From: Pseudomonadaceae bacterium
GTDB lineage: Bacteria; Pseudomonadota; Gammaproteobacteria; Pseudomonadales; Azotimanducaceae
Direction: 5' to 3'
DNA: 64,000 nucleotides
NCBI GenBank assembly: GCA_024743175.1
Contig: JANSXA010000014.1
Location: 44,744 to 108,743, forward strand
The position numbers were made by a program, and so were the translations under genes. Each line of letters begins with the position of its first letter. The stretch's first letter is position 1. Below are positions 18,827-25,677 of this stretch, piece by piece. Below the pieces are notes generated by a model. That model was not told where the DNA came from, searched no databases, and worked only from the letters and a program-made list of their open reading frames with translations.

Positions 18827-19276
18827 TCAGGCGTCTTCCGGGTGAATTTTCACAACCAGCACGTCGCAACCGACACCGTGCAGAACCGCATTAGCAGTAG
18901 AGCCAAGCAGCAGGCCCAGGCCCTGCCGACCGTGGGTACCGATGACGATCAAATCAGCTTCAAGTTCCTCCGCCAGCGCGCGAATTTCTGCGGCAGGTGA
19001 CCCCATTCGGACATGAGCGTCACTGGATTTGATACCAAACTCGTCTGCAAGTTTGACCAGTTTGCTGGTTGCCTGGGTGCGCATTTCTTCTTCAAATGGC
19101 ATGCCGGATACCACATTGGCCATGTCCAGGCCGCCGTACGTGCGGGCCAGCGGTCGAATGATGCTGCATGCGGATAGCGTGGCATCGTTGTCGCTGGCTG
19201 CATTTTGTGCAGCCGTCAGTACTTCCTCGGCTTCCTCGGTAAGATCTACGGCAACAAGTATTCTCTTATACGGCAT
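18827..19276 (-). CDS. Universal stress protein UspA
   Basis: A 149-residue UspA-fold protein: MPYKRILVAVDLTEEAEEVL at the N-terminus and VIGTHGRQGLGLLLGSTANAVLHGVGCDVLVV at the end, which keeps the complete G-2x-G-9x-G-(S/T)-x-N ATP motif. It lies 110 bp upstream of ccoN on the same strand, separated by a hairpin. A candidate Anr/FNR box lies about 60-70 bp upstream of its ATG, so the gene, and perhaps the oxidase, is probably induced at low oxygen. Confidence 0.88.
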   Translation of the reverse strand: MPYKRILVAVDLTEEAEEVLTAAQNAASDNDATLSACSIIRPLARTYGGLDMANVVSGMPFEEEMRTQATSKLVKLADEFGIKSSDAHVRMGSPAAEIRALAEELEADLIVIGTHGRQGLGLLLGSTANAVLHGVGCDVLVVKIHPEDA

Positions 19277-19334
19277 GGTATTCGTCTCCCTGATTAACTG
19301 TTCTGTTGAGCGCGATCCTATTTAAGGAACTCCC

Positions 19335-19348
19335 GTGACTTAAATCAA
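19335..19348 (-). promoter_or_regulatory. Candidate Anr/FNR box upstream of usp-cco
   Basis: On the minus strand the site reads TTGATTTAAGTCAC. The consensus is TTGAT-N4-ATCAA: the first half is perfect, the second matches 3 of 5. Its distance to the usp ATG suits activation near -41.5. Assigning it to usp and the cbb3 operon fits the known control of these genes by Anr/FNR in other gammaproteobacteria, but is inference here. Confidence 0.5.
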
Positions 19349-19490
19349 GCGGAAACGCCGTGCTGAGGTGGCCAGCATAGGCAGGGTGATGATCAAGACC
19401 AATGCGTACATATAAAGTGGTTGATGAGGGATATCCCCTATAGGCGGCGCTTACCTTTGTGGAGTGAACTGGTTGACCACGGAGGGGCCC

Positions 19491-19922
19491 ATGACGTTAC
19501 CCAACCCACATTTTGAAAACAGTTACACGCGGGTGTTTGGGCATGGCGTTGGTATGAACCAGAATGCGGATGCTTTTTTTGCCCGGTTTTATGATCATTT
19601 TCTGGCTACCCCGGAGGTGGCTGAGATGTTTGCGAAGACCAACCTGGAACGGCAACGCCTGATGTTGAAAAAGTCGGTTCTGCATCTGGTCACCTATTAC
19701 GCAACTGGCGTGCTCACACCTGACCTGCAGCGCCTGGCTGAACGCCATCAGCAACTTCAGATTGCGCCAGAGCTGCTTGATGTCTGGATGCAGGCACTGC
19801 TGGAAACGCTGCGCGAGTTTGATCGAGAGGTGGATGAAGTTGTTGAGTTGGCCTGGTGTTGGGCGATGGCGCCGGGCATTGCCTATATGCGGCAGATTAT
19901 GAGTCAAGCGCTTACCGAGTAA
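19491..19922 (+). CDS. Single-domain globin-like protein
   Basis: A 143-residue protein with globin helix features: FFARFYDHFLATPEVAEMFAKTNLERQRLMLKKSVLHLVTYY, in which Phe of ATPEVAEMF and the helices before and after resemble the B-C-E region. HQQLQIAPELLDVW carries the candidate proximal His segment just before (RHQQLQI). The ATG at 19491 is preferred because GGAGGGG sits at good spacing; a GTG at 19464 also opens the frame. The next two genes are a receiver and a hemerythrin, so an oxygen or NO-linked role is likely. Confidence 0.7.
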   Translation: MTLPNPHFENSYTRVFGHGVGMNQNADAFFARFYDHFLATPEVAEMFAKTNLERQRLMLKKSVLHLVTYYATGVLTPDLQRLAERHQQLQIAPELLDVWMQALLETLREFDREVDEVVELAWCWAMAPGIAYMRQIMSQALTE

Positions 19923-19975
19923 CTCTAGGTACATTCCCGCATTGGCTGTATAGCGCCGCGGGTTAGTCTGCGCCA

Positions 19976-20359
19976 ATGATTCCTCTCCTGAACAGCCAAC
20001 AGTCAGACCATAGGGTTTGTGTTATTGATGGTGATCCTGCAGTCCGTGACAGCCTGCAGTATCTCTGCAGTTCGCAGGGCTATCCGGCGGCTGGGTTTTC
20101 AACCTGCGCTGCGTTTCTGCGCATGCTGGATACGCAGATGTGCGCACGCAGCGTGATCTGTGAGGCGCAGCTGCCAGACGGCAGTGGTCTTGAACTATTT
20201 CAGGAAATACGCAGGCGTGGTCTGCAGATGCCGTTTGCACTGTTGATGAGCCGGTTTTCTTTACCCGCGCTTGCCCACGCCACGCGTCTGGGTGTTGAGT
20301 ATGTCTGGCCCAAACCGTTGCTGGACCGGGCACCGCTTATACGATTTTTAGACGGGTAA
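19976..20359 (+). CDS. Stand-alone FixJ-like receiver with altered phosphorylation site
   Basis: A 127-residue receiver domain without an output domain. VCVIDGDPAVRDSLQYLCSSQGY matches FixJ/NarL-type acidic pocket and helix 1 (one Asp of the usual pair is Gly). The expected phospho-acceptor Asp in the pattern LD-x-x-LP-x-x-SG is Glu here (ICEAQLPDGSGLELF), while the Lys of VWPKPL is kept. It is therefore likely a pseudo-receiver, either locked active or working by partner binding. It lies between the globin and hemerythrin genes, close behind each. Confidence 0.75.
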   Translation: MIPLLNSQQSDHRVCVIDGDPAVRDSLQYLCSSQGYPAAGFSTCAAFLRMLDTQMCARSVICEAQLPDGSGLELFQEIRRRGLQMPFALLMSRFSLPALAHATRLGVEYVWPKPLLDRAPLIRFLDG

Positions 20360-20366
20360 ACGAGAA

Positions 20367-20948
20367 TTGAATCTGGTGGTAGCTGTGGCTTCAAAAGAAA
20401 ACATTCAAACGCAATTAATGGATCGGCTCAATAACGATCATTTTCATATCGCTACAGTCATGAATGCTCTGGAGAAGATGTTTGCAGGTTTTCCTGATGA
20501 GGATATCGACTGGAGTGAAGTCAGCGATATGCTGAGTTATCTGCAGGAATATCCGGATTCAGTACATCATCCATTGGAAGATCAGCTGTTTGATCGTGTG
20601 TTAGACAAAGGATTAACACCGGTGGAACGTGAGCTGGTCCATACCAATCTTGCTCAGCATGCAGAAATCATCAGTGCAACATTGCGTCTGGATCAGGATG
20701 TGAATCAGATTCTTAACGACACGGTGGTGCCGATCGGTAAGGTCCTGGAAGACTTTGAGCACTATATACAACTGCAGCGCACACATATGCGCAATGAAAA
20801 CACGCATCTGTTTCCGCTTGCGCAACGGCTTTTAACACCGGAAGACTGGCGCGACGTGGCGGCGGATTACGCCAGCCACGTCGACCCGATGCTGGATCTG
20901 AAGCAAGGCAGGTTTGCCAGTCTGTTCGAGTACATTACCGAACGCTGA
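20367..20948 (+). CDS. Hemerythrin HHE-domain protein
   Basis: A cytoplasmic four-helix protein of about 193 residues. Iron-ligand candidates are H in NNDHFHIATVMNALE, H and E in SVHHPLEDQLFDRVL, H in NLAQHAEI and H-x3-E in RTHMRNENTHLFPLAQRLL, in the order expected for the diiron HHE (hemerythrin/YtfE-like) family. Such proteins bind oxygen or NO or aid Fe-S repair. The start is uncertain: the TTG at 20367 follows the receiver stop by 7 bp, and in-frame GTGs at 20376 and 20385 are alternatives. Same strand and close spacing suggest an operon with globin and receiver. Confidence 0.82.
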   Translation: MNLVVAVASKENIQTQLMDRLNNDHFHIATVMNALEKMFAGFPDEDIDWSEVSDMLSYLQEYPDSVHHPLEDQLFDRVLDKGLTPVERELVHTNLAQHAEIISATLRLDQDVNQILNDTVVPIGKVLEDFEHYIQLQRTHMRNENTHLFPLAQRLLTPEDWRDVAADYASHVDPMLDLKQGRFASLFEYITER

Positions 20949-20967
20949 ACCTGGGCCTATCAGCGTC

Positions 20968-21447
20968 TCACTGGCCACGGACTTCAATGCTGCGTGGCGA
21001 GCGGGAACGGTCTTTTGGCATAGTGACGCTCAACACACCTTTTTTGTACTCAGCTTGTGTGCCTGCACTGGTTACTTTGCAAGGCAAAGGAATCACCCGC
21101 TGAAACTTGCCAAATGCACGTTCTGTGACCCGTAGAGACCCTTCGTTGCGCGTTGCGCTGAAGCGTTTCTCTCCGCTGACCAGCAACGAATGCTCGTGCA
21201 CTTCAACGCTTAGATCTGTTTTCTTCATTCCAGGCAGTTCAAGCTCTACGGAAACGGAGTCTTTGTGCTCACTGACGTCAGTCGCGAGCACACCCCAGCG
21301 CTGGCTGGTTGTTGCATCAGACTCACTGGCCGGTGAGAAGTAGGTCAAAGCGCTGACGGCTTTGTCGCGCAGCGCATGCCACCCGTTCATCAGCCATTGC
21401 CAGGCGCGCGTTGAATCGCTGTGTTGCTCGGTTGTAGGTCTGGACAT
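20968..21447 (-). CDS. Small heat shock protein (Hsp20)
   Basis: A 159-residue alpha-crystallin domain protein. WGVLATDVSEHKDSVSVELELPGMKKTDLSVEVHEHSLLVSGEK is the first part of the domain, and AEYKKGVLSVTMPK the conserved A-x-x-x-x-G-V-L motif. The N-terminal 50 residues are unlike the neighbouring Hsp20. ATP-independent holdase of the cytoplasm. It lies 29 bp after the second Hsp20 gene on the same strand, so the two are probably cotranscribed. Confidence 0.92.
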   Translation of the reverse strand: MSRPTTEQHSDSTRAWQWLMNGWHALRDKAVSALTYFSPASESDATTSQRWGVLATDVSEHKDSVSVELELPGMKKTDLSVEVHEHSLLVSGEKRFSATRNEGSLRVTERAFGKFQRVIPLPCKVTSAGTQAEYKKGVLSVTMPKDRSRSPRSIEVRGQ

Positions 21448-21476
21448 GCTTTTCTTCCTCGTATTTTAAAATGAGG

Positions 21477-21905
21477 TTAGCTGATAGCTATTTTCTTAGG
21501 TTCAGATGTCTGCGTATCCGGAATCCGCACATGCAAAACGCCGTCTTTAACCTGCGCTTCAATATCGTCTGAGGTACAACCATTGGGAAGATTAAATCGA
21601 CGTACAAATTGTCCGGTGCGTCTTTCGCGACGAACATAGTCCTGTTCTTTTTTCTCAGTTTCGCTGCTGCGGGAACCCTGAATTGTCAGCACATTTTCGT
21701 GTGCTTCAACGTCAATATCCTCTGGTTTAAAACCAGGCGCTTCCATCTCGATAACGTAGGAACCGTCTTCGCGTTTGATATCAACTGCAGGCATCCATAT
21801 ATCGTTTTCGGTGAGCATGCGGCTGGGCAGTCCCGAGCCAAACAGGCTACCGAAGGGGCGATAAAACTCGTCGAATACGCTGCTGGGTTTATCTATAAGG
21901 TTCAT
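21477..21905 (-). CDS. Small heat shock protein (Hsp20, IbpA/Hsp18 type)
   Basis: A 142-residue holdase chaperone. MPAVDIKREDGSYVIEMEAPGFKPEDIDVEAHENVLTIQG and AQVKDGVLHVRIP make up a complete alpha-crystallin domain; GQFVRRFNLP lies between. The C-terminus EPKKIAIS holds the I-x-I-type anchor. It is the first gene of the Hsp20 pair and divergent from the DksA-like gene. Confidence 0.94.
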   Translation of the reverse strand: MNLIDKPSSVFDEFYRPFGSLFGSGLPSRMLTENDIWMPAVDIKREDGSYVIEMEAPGFKPEDIDVEAHENVLTIQGSRSSETEKKEQDYVRRERRTGQFVRRFNLPNGCTSDDIEAQVKDGVLHVRIPDTQTSEPKKIAIS

Positions 21906-22059
21906 TATCCTCTCCTGTTGTTGATGGTTTCGGGTTAATGGGTGCGTGCTGAATATTTTCCAGTACGTAGATGTGCGTACAGAACTGCAACAATCACGGA
22001 TGGAGGGAGGTGGGCCGACTTTCTATTCTCGAAGTGACTTATATCCATTGGATAAGAAA

Positions 22060-22392
22060 ATGACAGAATCTTCTGCTAAAGCTGTTCTTGAAGAAATGCT
22101 CGCGAGTATTCATGAGCGTCGCGAAAAGCTTGCCAGACACGTCCATCACCGCGAGGAACCGCTGCCGCAGGATTTTGCGGAGCAGGCCATTGAGGTTGAA
22201 AATGATGAAACCATGTTGGCGCTGGAGCGTGAACTGACAGAAAAAGAAAAACAGGCAATGCAGGCGTTAACCCGCATTGAAGAAGGCACCTATGGTGTGT
22301 GTACTAACTGTGGCGAAGAGATAAGCGCCGGACGATTGCAGGCTCTCCCGGCAGCGGGTTTGTGTTTTGATTGCGCCGATCTGGAAGGCTGA
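22060..22392 (+). CDS. DksA/TraR-type zinc-finger protein
   Basis: A protein of about 110 residues with an N-terminal helix pair (VLEEMLASIHERREKLARHV, then NDETMLALERELTEKEKQAM) and a C4-type finger CTNCGEEISAGRLQALP...CFDC. It belongs to the DksA/TraR family that binds the RNA polymerase secondary channel. The frame is open upstream to 21946 (GTG), with an ATG at 22000 that lies on a strong AGGAGG-like stretch; I choose the ATG at 22060 from family alignment, with modest certainty. It is divergent from the Hsp20 genes, in keeping with stress physiology. Confidence 0.78.
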   Translation: MTESSAKAVLEEMLASIHERREKLARHVHHREEPLPQDFAEQAIEVENDETMLALERELTEKEKQAMQALTRIEEGTYGVCTNCGEEISAGRLQALPAAGLCFDCADLEG

Positions 22393-22420
22393 ATATTAAA
22401 TGTGGGGAAATGGAGGGGAT

Positions 22421-23008
22421 ATGAAAAAACTCAATTCTGAAATATACGGTGGTGTCACCAGGCAGGTACTGGCAGGTACCATAGCAGGCTTGTTAGTCGG
22501 ATTGAGTGGTTGCGCCGAAGCACCAGACCAGGCAGCCGAAGCGCCGCTGGCGCCGCCCGCTGAAGCAGTTGCAGCACAACCTGCGCAGGCGGTGACACGA
22601 CTACCTGTCAGTTTGAACACAGTCATGGTGGCAATGGTTAACCAGGCCGCAGATCCTCTCTGGGTGGCTGCCTGGCATAATCCGCAAACGGATGCAGATT
22701 GGCGGGAATTACAGCGCCGGGCCGTGCAGCTGGAGTTGAGCGGTACGTTACTTGCGGTTCCCGGCACCGGCCCTCTGGATGAGCAATGGACAGCAGAGCC
22801 TGAGTGGCAGAACTGGGCGAATGCGTTGCGAGATGTCGGGGCCTCAGCTGTAGCAGCGGTGGCTGCAAGAGATCTGGATACAATTGCTATGGTTGGCGGT
22901 CAGATAGTGGATATCTGCGAAGGTTGTCACCGGGATTTCAAACTTGCGTTACCCACCGGTGGACAATTTGGCGAACTGTCACCAACTTCAGATGACTTTG
23001 AGGAATGA
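22421..23008 (+). CDS. Cytochrome c'-like lipoprotein
   Basis: A 195-residue lipoprotein. The signal ends in LVGLSGC, followed by a Pro/Ala-rich linker and a helical domain that ends with the heme motif CEGCHRDFKLALP. A single C-terminal CxxCH after a helical bundle is the layout of class II cytochromes (cytochrome c'). Those bind NO or handle electrons in the periplasm. The ATG at 22421 has GGAGGGG before it. It is convergent with the next cytochrome c gene. Confidence 0.78.
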   Translation: MKKLNSEIYGGVTRQVLAGTIAGLLVGLSGCAEAPDQAAEAPLAPPAEAVAAQPAQAVTRLPVSLNTVMVAMVNQAADPLWVAAWHNPQTDADWRELQRRAVQLELSGTLLAVPGTGPLDEQWTAEPEWQNWANALRDVGASAVAAVAARDLDTIAMVGGQIVDICEGCHRDFKLALPTGGQFGELSPTSDDFEE

Positions 23009-23022
23009 TAGCCAGGGCCGAT

Positions 23023-23445
23023 TCAATCCAGCTCCCATAGCTGGGTGCGCGTTTTTGCAACATCTTTGGCGGTGATGTCTTCACCTTCCCCCCAGTTTCG
23101 TTTGATGTAGTTTACCGTTGCCGCCACATCTGCATCAGACAACTGTCCCCACGCGGGCATGATGGGAATGGTGTGTCCATTGAGTTCGCCGCCACGCTTG
23201 AAGCGGCCGGTTAAGACGGTCTCTACCATATCCGCCGGAGTGCGCATGCCGGCAAGACGTTGCAGGGAGGGATACCAGGGCTCAACGCCATCGCCACTGT
23301 CGCCATGACAACTGGAACAGTGTTTGGCAAATATATGTTCACCACGTGCAGCCGACTCTTTATCACTTTGCGCATAACTGGAACTCGTAAATGTCAGCAG
23401 TGTGATACACAGCCCCATGCAGAAACAGGTCAGGTGGGTCTTCAT
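23023..23445 (-). CDS. Secreted monoheme cytochrome c
   Basis: A 140-residue periplasmic cytochrome. The signal peptide MKTHLTCFCMGLCITLLTFTSSSYAQ is cleaved after SYA. The heme motif CSSCHGDSGDG and a Met ligand in PIMPAWGQLSDADVAATVNYIKRNWG are those of class I cytochromes c. The start at 23445 is taken because the signal peptide begins there, although the frame is open upstream. It lies 10 bp after a small gene of unknown function and is probably in the same transcript. Confidence 0.88.
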   Translation of the reverse strand: MKTHLTCFCMGLCITLLTFTSSSYAQSDKESAARGEHIFAKHCSSCHGDSGDGVEPWYPSLQRLAGMRTPADMVETVLTGRFKRGGELNGHTIPIMPAWGQLSDADVAATVNYIKRNWGEGEDITAKDVAKTRTQLWELD

Positions 23446-23455
23446 GTGAGATACC

Positions 23456-23674
23456 TTATCGTATGCGTAGGTTAACCATGTCCAGCTTACCGCCGAGATT
23501 GTCCAGCTCATAGGTGAGCAGGACACGAGTCTCGTCTTTACCGAGGTGTGTCTGGAAATCTTCTATCGCCGAAATGATCAGTGCGCTCAGCATCTCCTTG
23601 CGATCCAGTCCCAGCTCTTTGCCATTTTCTACAACGCTGTTGATGGCGTCCTTGGCTGCACTGTATTTGCTCAT
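23456..23674 (-). CDS. Small helical protein of unknown function (72 aa)
   Basis: A 72-residue soluble protein, MSKYSAAKDAINSVVENGKE at the N-terminus, then LGLDRKEMLSALIISAIEDF. It has no signal peptide or Cys. GGAG stands 6 nt before the ATG at 23674, a better start than the ATG four codons upstream. Spacing to the cytochrome c gene is 10 bp. I do not recognise the family. Confidence 0.6.
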   Translation of the reverse strand: MSKYSAAKDAINSVVENGKELGLDRKEMLSALIISAIEDFQTHLGKDETRVLLTYELDNLGGKLDMVNLRIR

Positions 23675-23800
23675 GTTTATCTCCAATATGTCAGCCGTAT
23701 AAATAACATGGCCCCTGCGGGCGGAAACTAAGGGATATCCGAGAGCGCAGGCTGGGAGGCCACCCCGGGTGACCTCATCAGGGTTTTAGGTGGTTCTGGA

Positions 23801-24799
23801 TCAGAGGTGAACAAAGTCTCCACGGCGTATTTTTGCGCCATCGACAAGTTCAGCTCGGGCGTAACGTTCGGTGACCTCAACAACCTTGATCTGGCCAACC
23901 TCACGCTCAATCGTATCCAGCAGTAATCCAGTCGCTGGATCGACGAGTTTGCGCACCACCGTTGATACACGCATCAGATCGCCTTCGCGAATGCCCGAGG
24001 CACGGTCAGCATTCAGATATACCTCATCAGCATCTGTGCTGGCGATCTGAAAGCGTCTCTCCACAGACTGATTAAGATCGTTGGCGATTTTCAACACGGC
24101 TTGGCCGAGCGCGTTGCGTGATGCGATACCCAGGGGTGATTTGGCAAACGTGTCGCCGCCGAGGCTGGCTCGTTTGTAGTCAAGACCCAATGTCCATCCG
24201 CCGGTTTTTGAATCAGCGATCACCCGATGCGAAAATCGAGTCTGCCCGTTGGTGGCGTCGATGATGCTGACGTCAAGGCCCACGTGTGCTTTGCTGCCGT
24301 TGCGCCCCAGCCGAACACCCAGAGGTGTATTGGGTAACGCCACGCCTAAAGTGATACCGCCGCCTTTTTTGTTCGGATCAAATTCCGTGATGGTACCTTT
24401 GATGATGACTTCAGCACCAACCAGCCGTCCGGCGGCAGGTGCGGTTTCTCGGTTCACGACACCCGCCAGCCCCAGTTCCTGTTCGCGTAACAGATTCGAC
24501 AGGCCGGTTCGATCCAGCACTATGAAGCAGTTGGTTCGGGTCAGTTCGGTTGCGAGTTGAGCCGCCAGCCCATCGCCGATGTTGTAGCCTTCAAAAGAGG
24601 CCAGTTTACCGGTAGAAAAAAAGCTGTAGATCGCAACCCGTGGTTTCAGGCTGGGACAGGTCATGTTGTCCAGTGCCTGTTGCAGGTCTTCCGAGTCCAT
24701 GGTTTTTGACTTACCGGCTTTAGCATCAGCAACGCCGGTCATCAGAAGCAGCAGGAAACCGATGATGGCGAAGGTGGTGAGTTTGGTTGAGCGTGTCAT
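23801..24799 (-). CDS. CsgG/HfaB-family protein
   Basis: A 332-residue exported protein with a signal peptide (FAIIGFLLLLMTGVADA). RVAIYSFFSTGKLASFEGYNIGDGLAAQLATELTRTNCFIVLDRTGLSNLLREQELGLAGVV and GAEVIIKGTITEFDP are the CsgG core: a flavodoxin-like half then the segment that in E. coli forms the outer-membrane export pore of curli. GGGITLGVALP...HVGLDVSIIDATNGQTRFSHRV covers the second half. There is no lipobox Cys, unlike E. coli CsgG, so its anchoring may differ. It is last in a block that contains an EDND-repeat protein and two small secreted proteins, and is thus a candidate exporter for one of them. A hairpin precedes the gene. Confidence 0.82.
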   Translation of the reverse strand: MTRSTKLTTFAIIGFLLLLMTGVADAKAGKSKTMDSEDLQQALDNMTCPSLKPRVAIYSFFSTGKLASFEGYNIGDGLAAQLATELTRTNCFIVLDRTGLSNLLREQELGLAGVVNRETAPAAGRLVGAEVIIKGTITEFDPNKKGGGITLGVALPNTPLGVRLGRNGSKAHVGLDVSIIDATNGQTRFSHRVIADSKTGGWTLGLDYKRASLGGDTFAKSPLGIASRNALGQAVLKIANDLNQSVERRFQIASTDADEVYLNADRASGIREGDLMRVSTVVRKLVDPATGLLLDTIEREVGQIKVVEVTERYARAELVDGAKIRRGDFVHL

Positions 24800-24829
24800 G
24801 GGGCACTTCCTGTTATTTCTTGTGAACTT

Positions 24830-24852
24830 GTGAATAGGTCACACCTATTCAC
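24830..24852. repeat. Perfect hairpin between the 101-aa gene and the CsgG-like gene
   Basis: GTGAATAGGT (24830-24839) and ACCTATTCAC (24843-24852) are perfect 10-bp arms around a 3-nt loop. It includes the stop codon of the upstream small secreted gene and ends about 30 nt before the csgG-like ATG. It could be an mRNA processing or stability element that sets the ratio of exporter to the upstream products; no T-run follows. Confidence 0.6.
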
Positions 24853-25150
24853 TTTCAGGTTCACTTTCTGCAGCTTTTTTTTCTAACATCACTTCCAGGT
24901 AACGTATCTGCATCTGTTCGATGTAGGCATTGGAAGTATTTGTGGGGTACACGTAAAACAGTTGACCGTTTTTCAGCGGCAATGCCCGTAAAGACTGCTC
25001 GGCCATGAATCGCTGCACTGCAGGGTCGTAGCGCTGCTCAGCCAGCACAATAAAACCGGGCAGGCCCCGGGGATGTAGCAGTGGATTCGCTCCAGCCGCC
25101 AGTGATGATACGGCCAGGCCAGCCGCCAATAGAAAGTGTAGTGATTTCAT
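24845..25150 (-). CDS. Small secreted protein upstream of CsgG-like gene (101 aa)
   Basis: A 101-residue secreted protein with the signal MKSLHFLLAAGLAVSSLAAG ending near AGA. The mature part has AEQRYDPAVQRFMAEQSLRALPLKNGQLFYVYPTNTSNAYIEQM and a Glu-rich end. Its ATG overlaps the stop of the preceding secreted protein by four bases. Position suggests a CsgE/CsgF-like accessory factor, but I see no sequence match to either. Confidence 0.65.
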   Translation of the reverse strand: MKSLHFLLAAGLAVSSLAAGANPLLHPRGLPGFIVLAEQRYDPAVQRFMAEQSLRALPLKNGQLFYVYPTNTSNAYIEQMQIRYLEVMLEKKAAESEPESE

Positions 25151-25578
25151 CGCTGGCCACCCTGCAGGGTGACAATGTCTCTCTCTGCTGAAACGTTGCT
25201 GCCGGTAATATCGCCAGTGTTATCGCCGCAGATAACAACCGTGTTACCACTGTTGGCTTCTACCTCTACATCCAGACATTGAAACTGACTTTCAAAGCGC
25301 GACAGTTGCGCACTGGTCTGCTGGCGCAGGCCCGAGACCGTGGGTGCATCGACATTGCGATTTCCACCATTGCCGGTGACCAGACGCACGTTGGCGCGTG
25401 CTTCGTTTTCTGCCTGCATACGCTCCTGCTCAAATCGCATGCGCAGTTGATAGACGCGCTGTAGCAGTTGTTGTTCGGCGCTGGGTGCTGGCTTGGCCTG
25501 TTGCGCGTATGCGGGCTGGCCTGCTGTTGTCAGCCAGAGGGCTGCAAGGGTGCTGGTGAGTAAGATGAAAGTACGCAT
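25147..25578 (-). CDS. Small secreted protein with coiled coil (143 aa)
   Basis: A 143-residue secreted protein. The signal peptide ends in AGQPAYAQ. A predicted helix rich in Gln, Glu and Arg (EQQLLQRVYQLRMRFEQERMQAENEARANVR) is followed by an Asn/Gly/Thr-rich part, NTVVICGDNTGDITGSNVS, with two Cys that could form a disulfide. It is coupled to the 101-aa gene (ATGA overlap) and lies after the terminator of the EDND-repeat gene. Function unknown; a minor fibre subunit or chaperone is a guess from context. Confidence 0.65.
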   Translation of the reverse strand: MRTFILLTSTLAALWLTTAGQPAYAQQAKPAPSAEQQLLQRVYQLRMRFEQERMQAENEARANVRLVTGNGGNRNVDAPTVSGLRQQTSAQLSRFESQFQCLDVEVEANSGNTVVICGDNTGDITGSNVSAERDIVTLQGGQR

Positions 25579-25616
25579 GGTCCTGTCCTCTTTTGTTTGA
25601 TCTCTAATCTGAGCGT

Positions 25617-25650
25617 GAAAAAAACCAGAGGGCGTGGGCCCCTCTGGTTT
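25617..25650 (-). terminator. Rho-independent terminator after EDND-repeat gene
   Basis: On the minus strand a stem AACCAGAGGG / CCCTCTGGTT closes a GC-rich loop and is followed at once by a run of Ts. It lies about 30 nt after the stop of the repeat-protein gene and before the two small secreted genes and csgG-like gene. No promoter is visible between the terminator and the 143-aa gene, so partial read-through probably gives excess repeat protein over the export factors. Confidence 0.8.
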
Positions 25651-25677
25651 GTTCTTGCTTCAGTCGTGTTTCCAGGT

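Noticed and set aside
9515..19445. Shared TATAGGGGATA string near 9516 and 19430 as a regulatory motif
   Set aside because: Only two copies of an 11-mer with no common position relative to genes; chance cannot be excluded.
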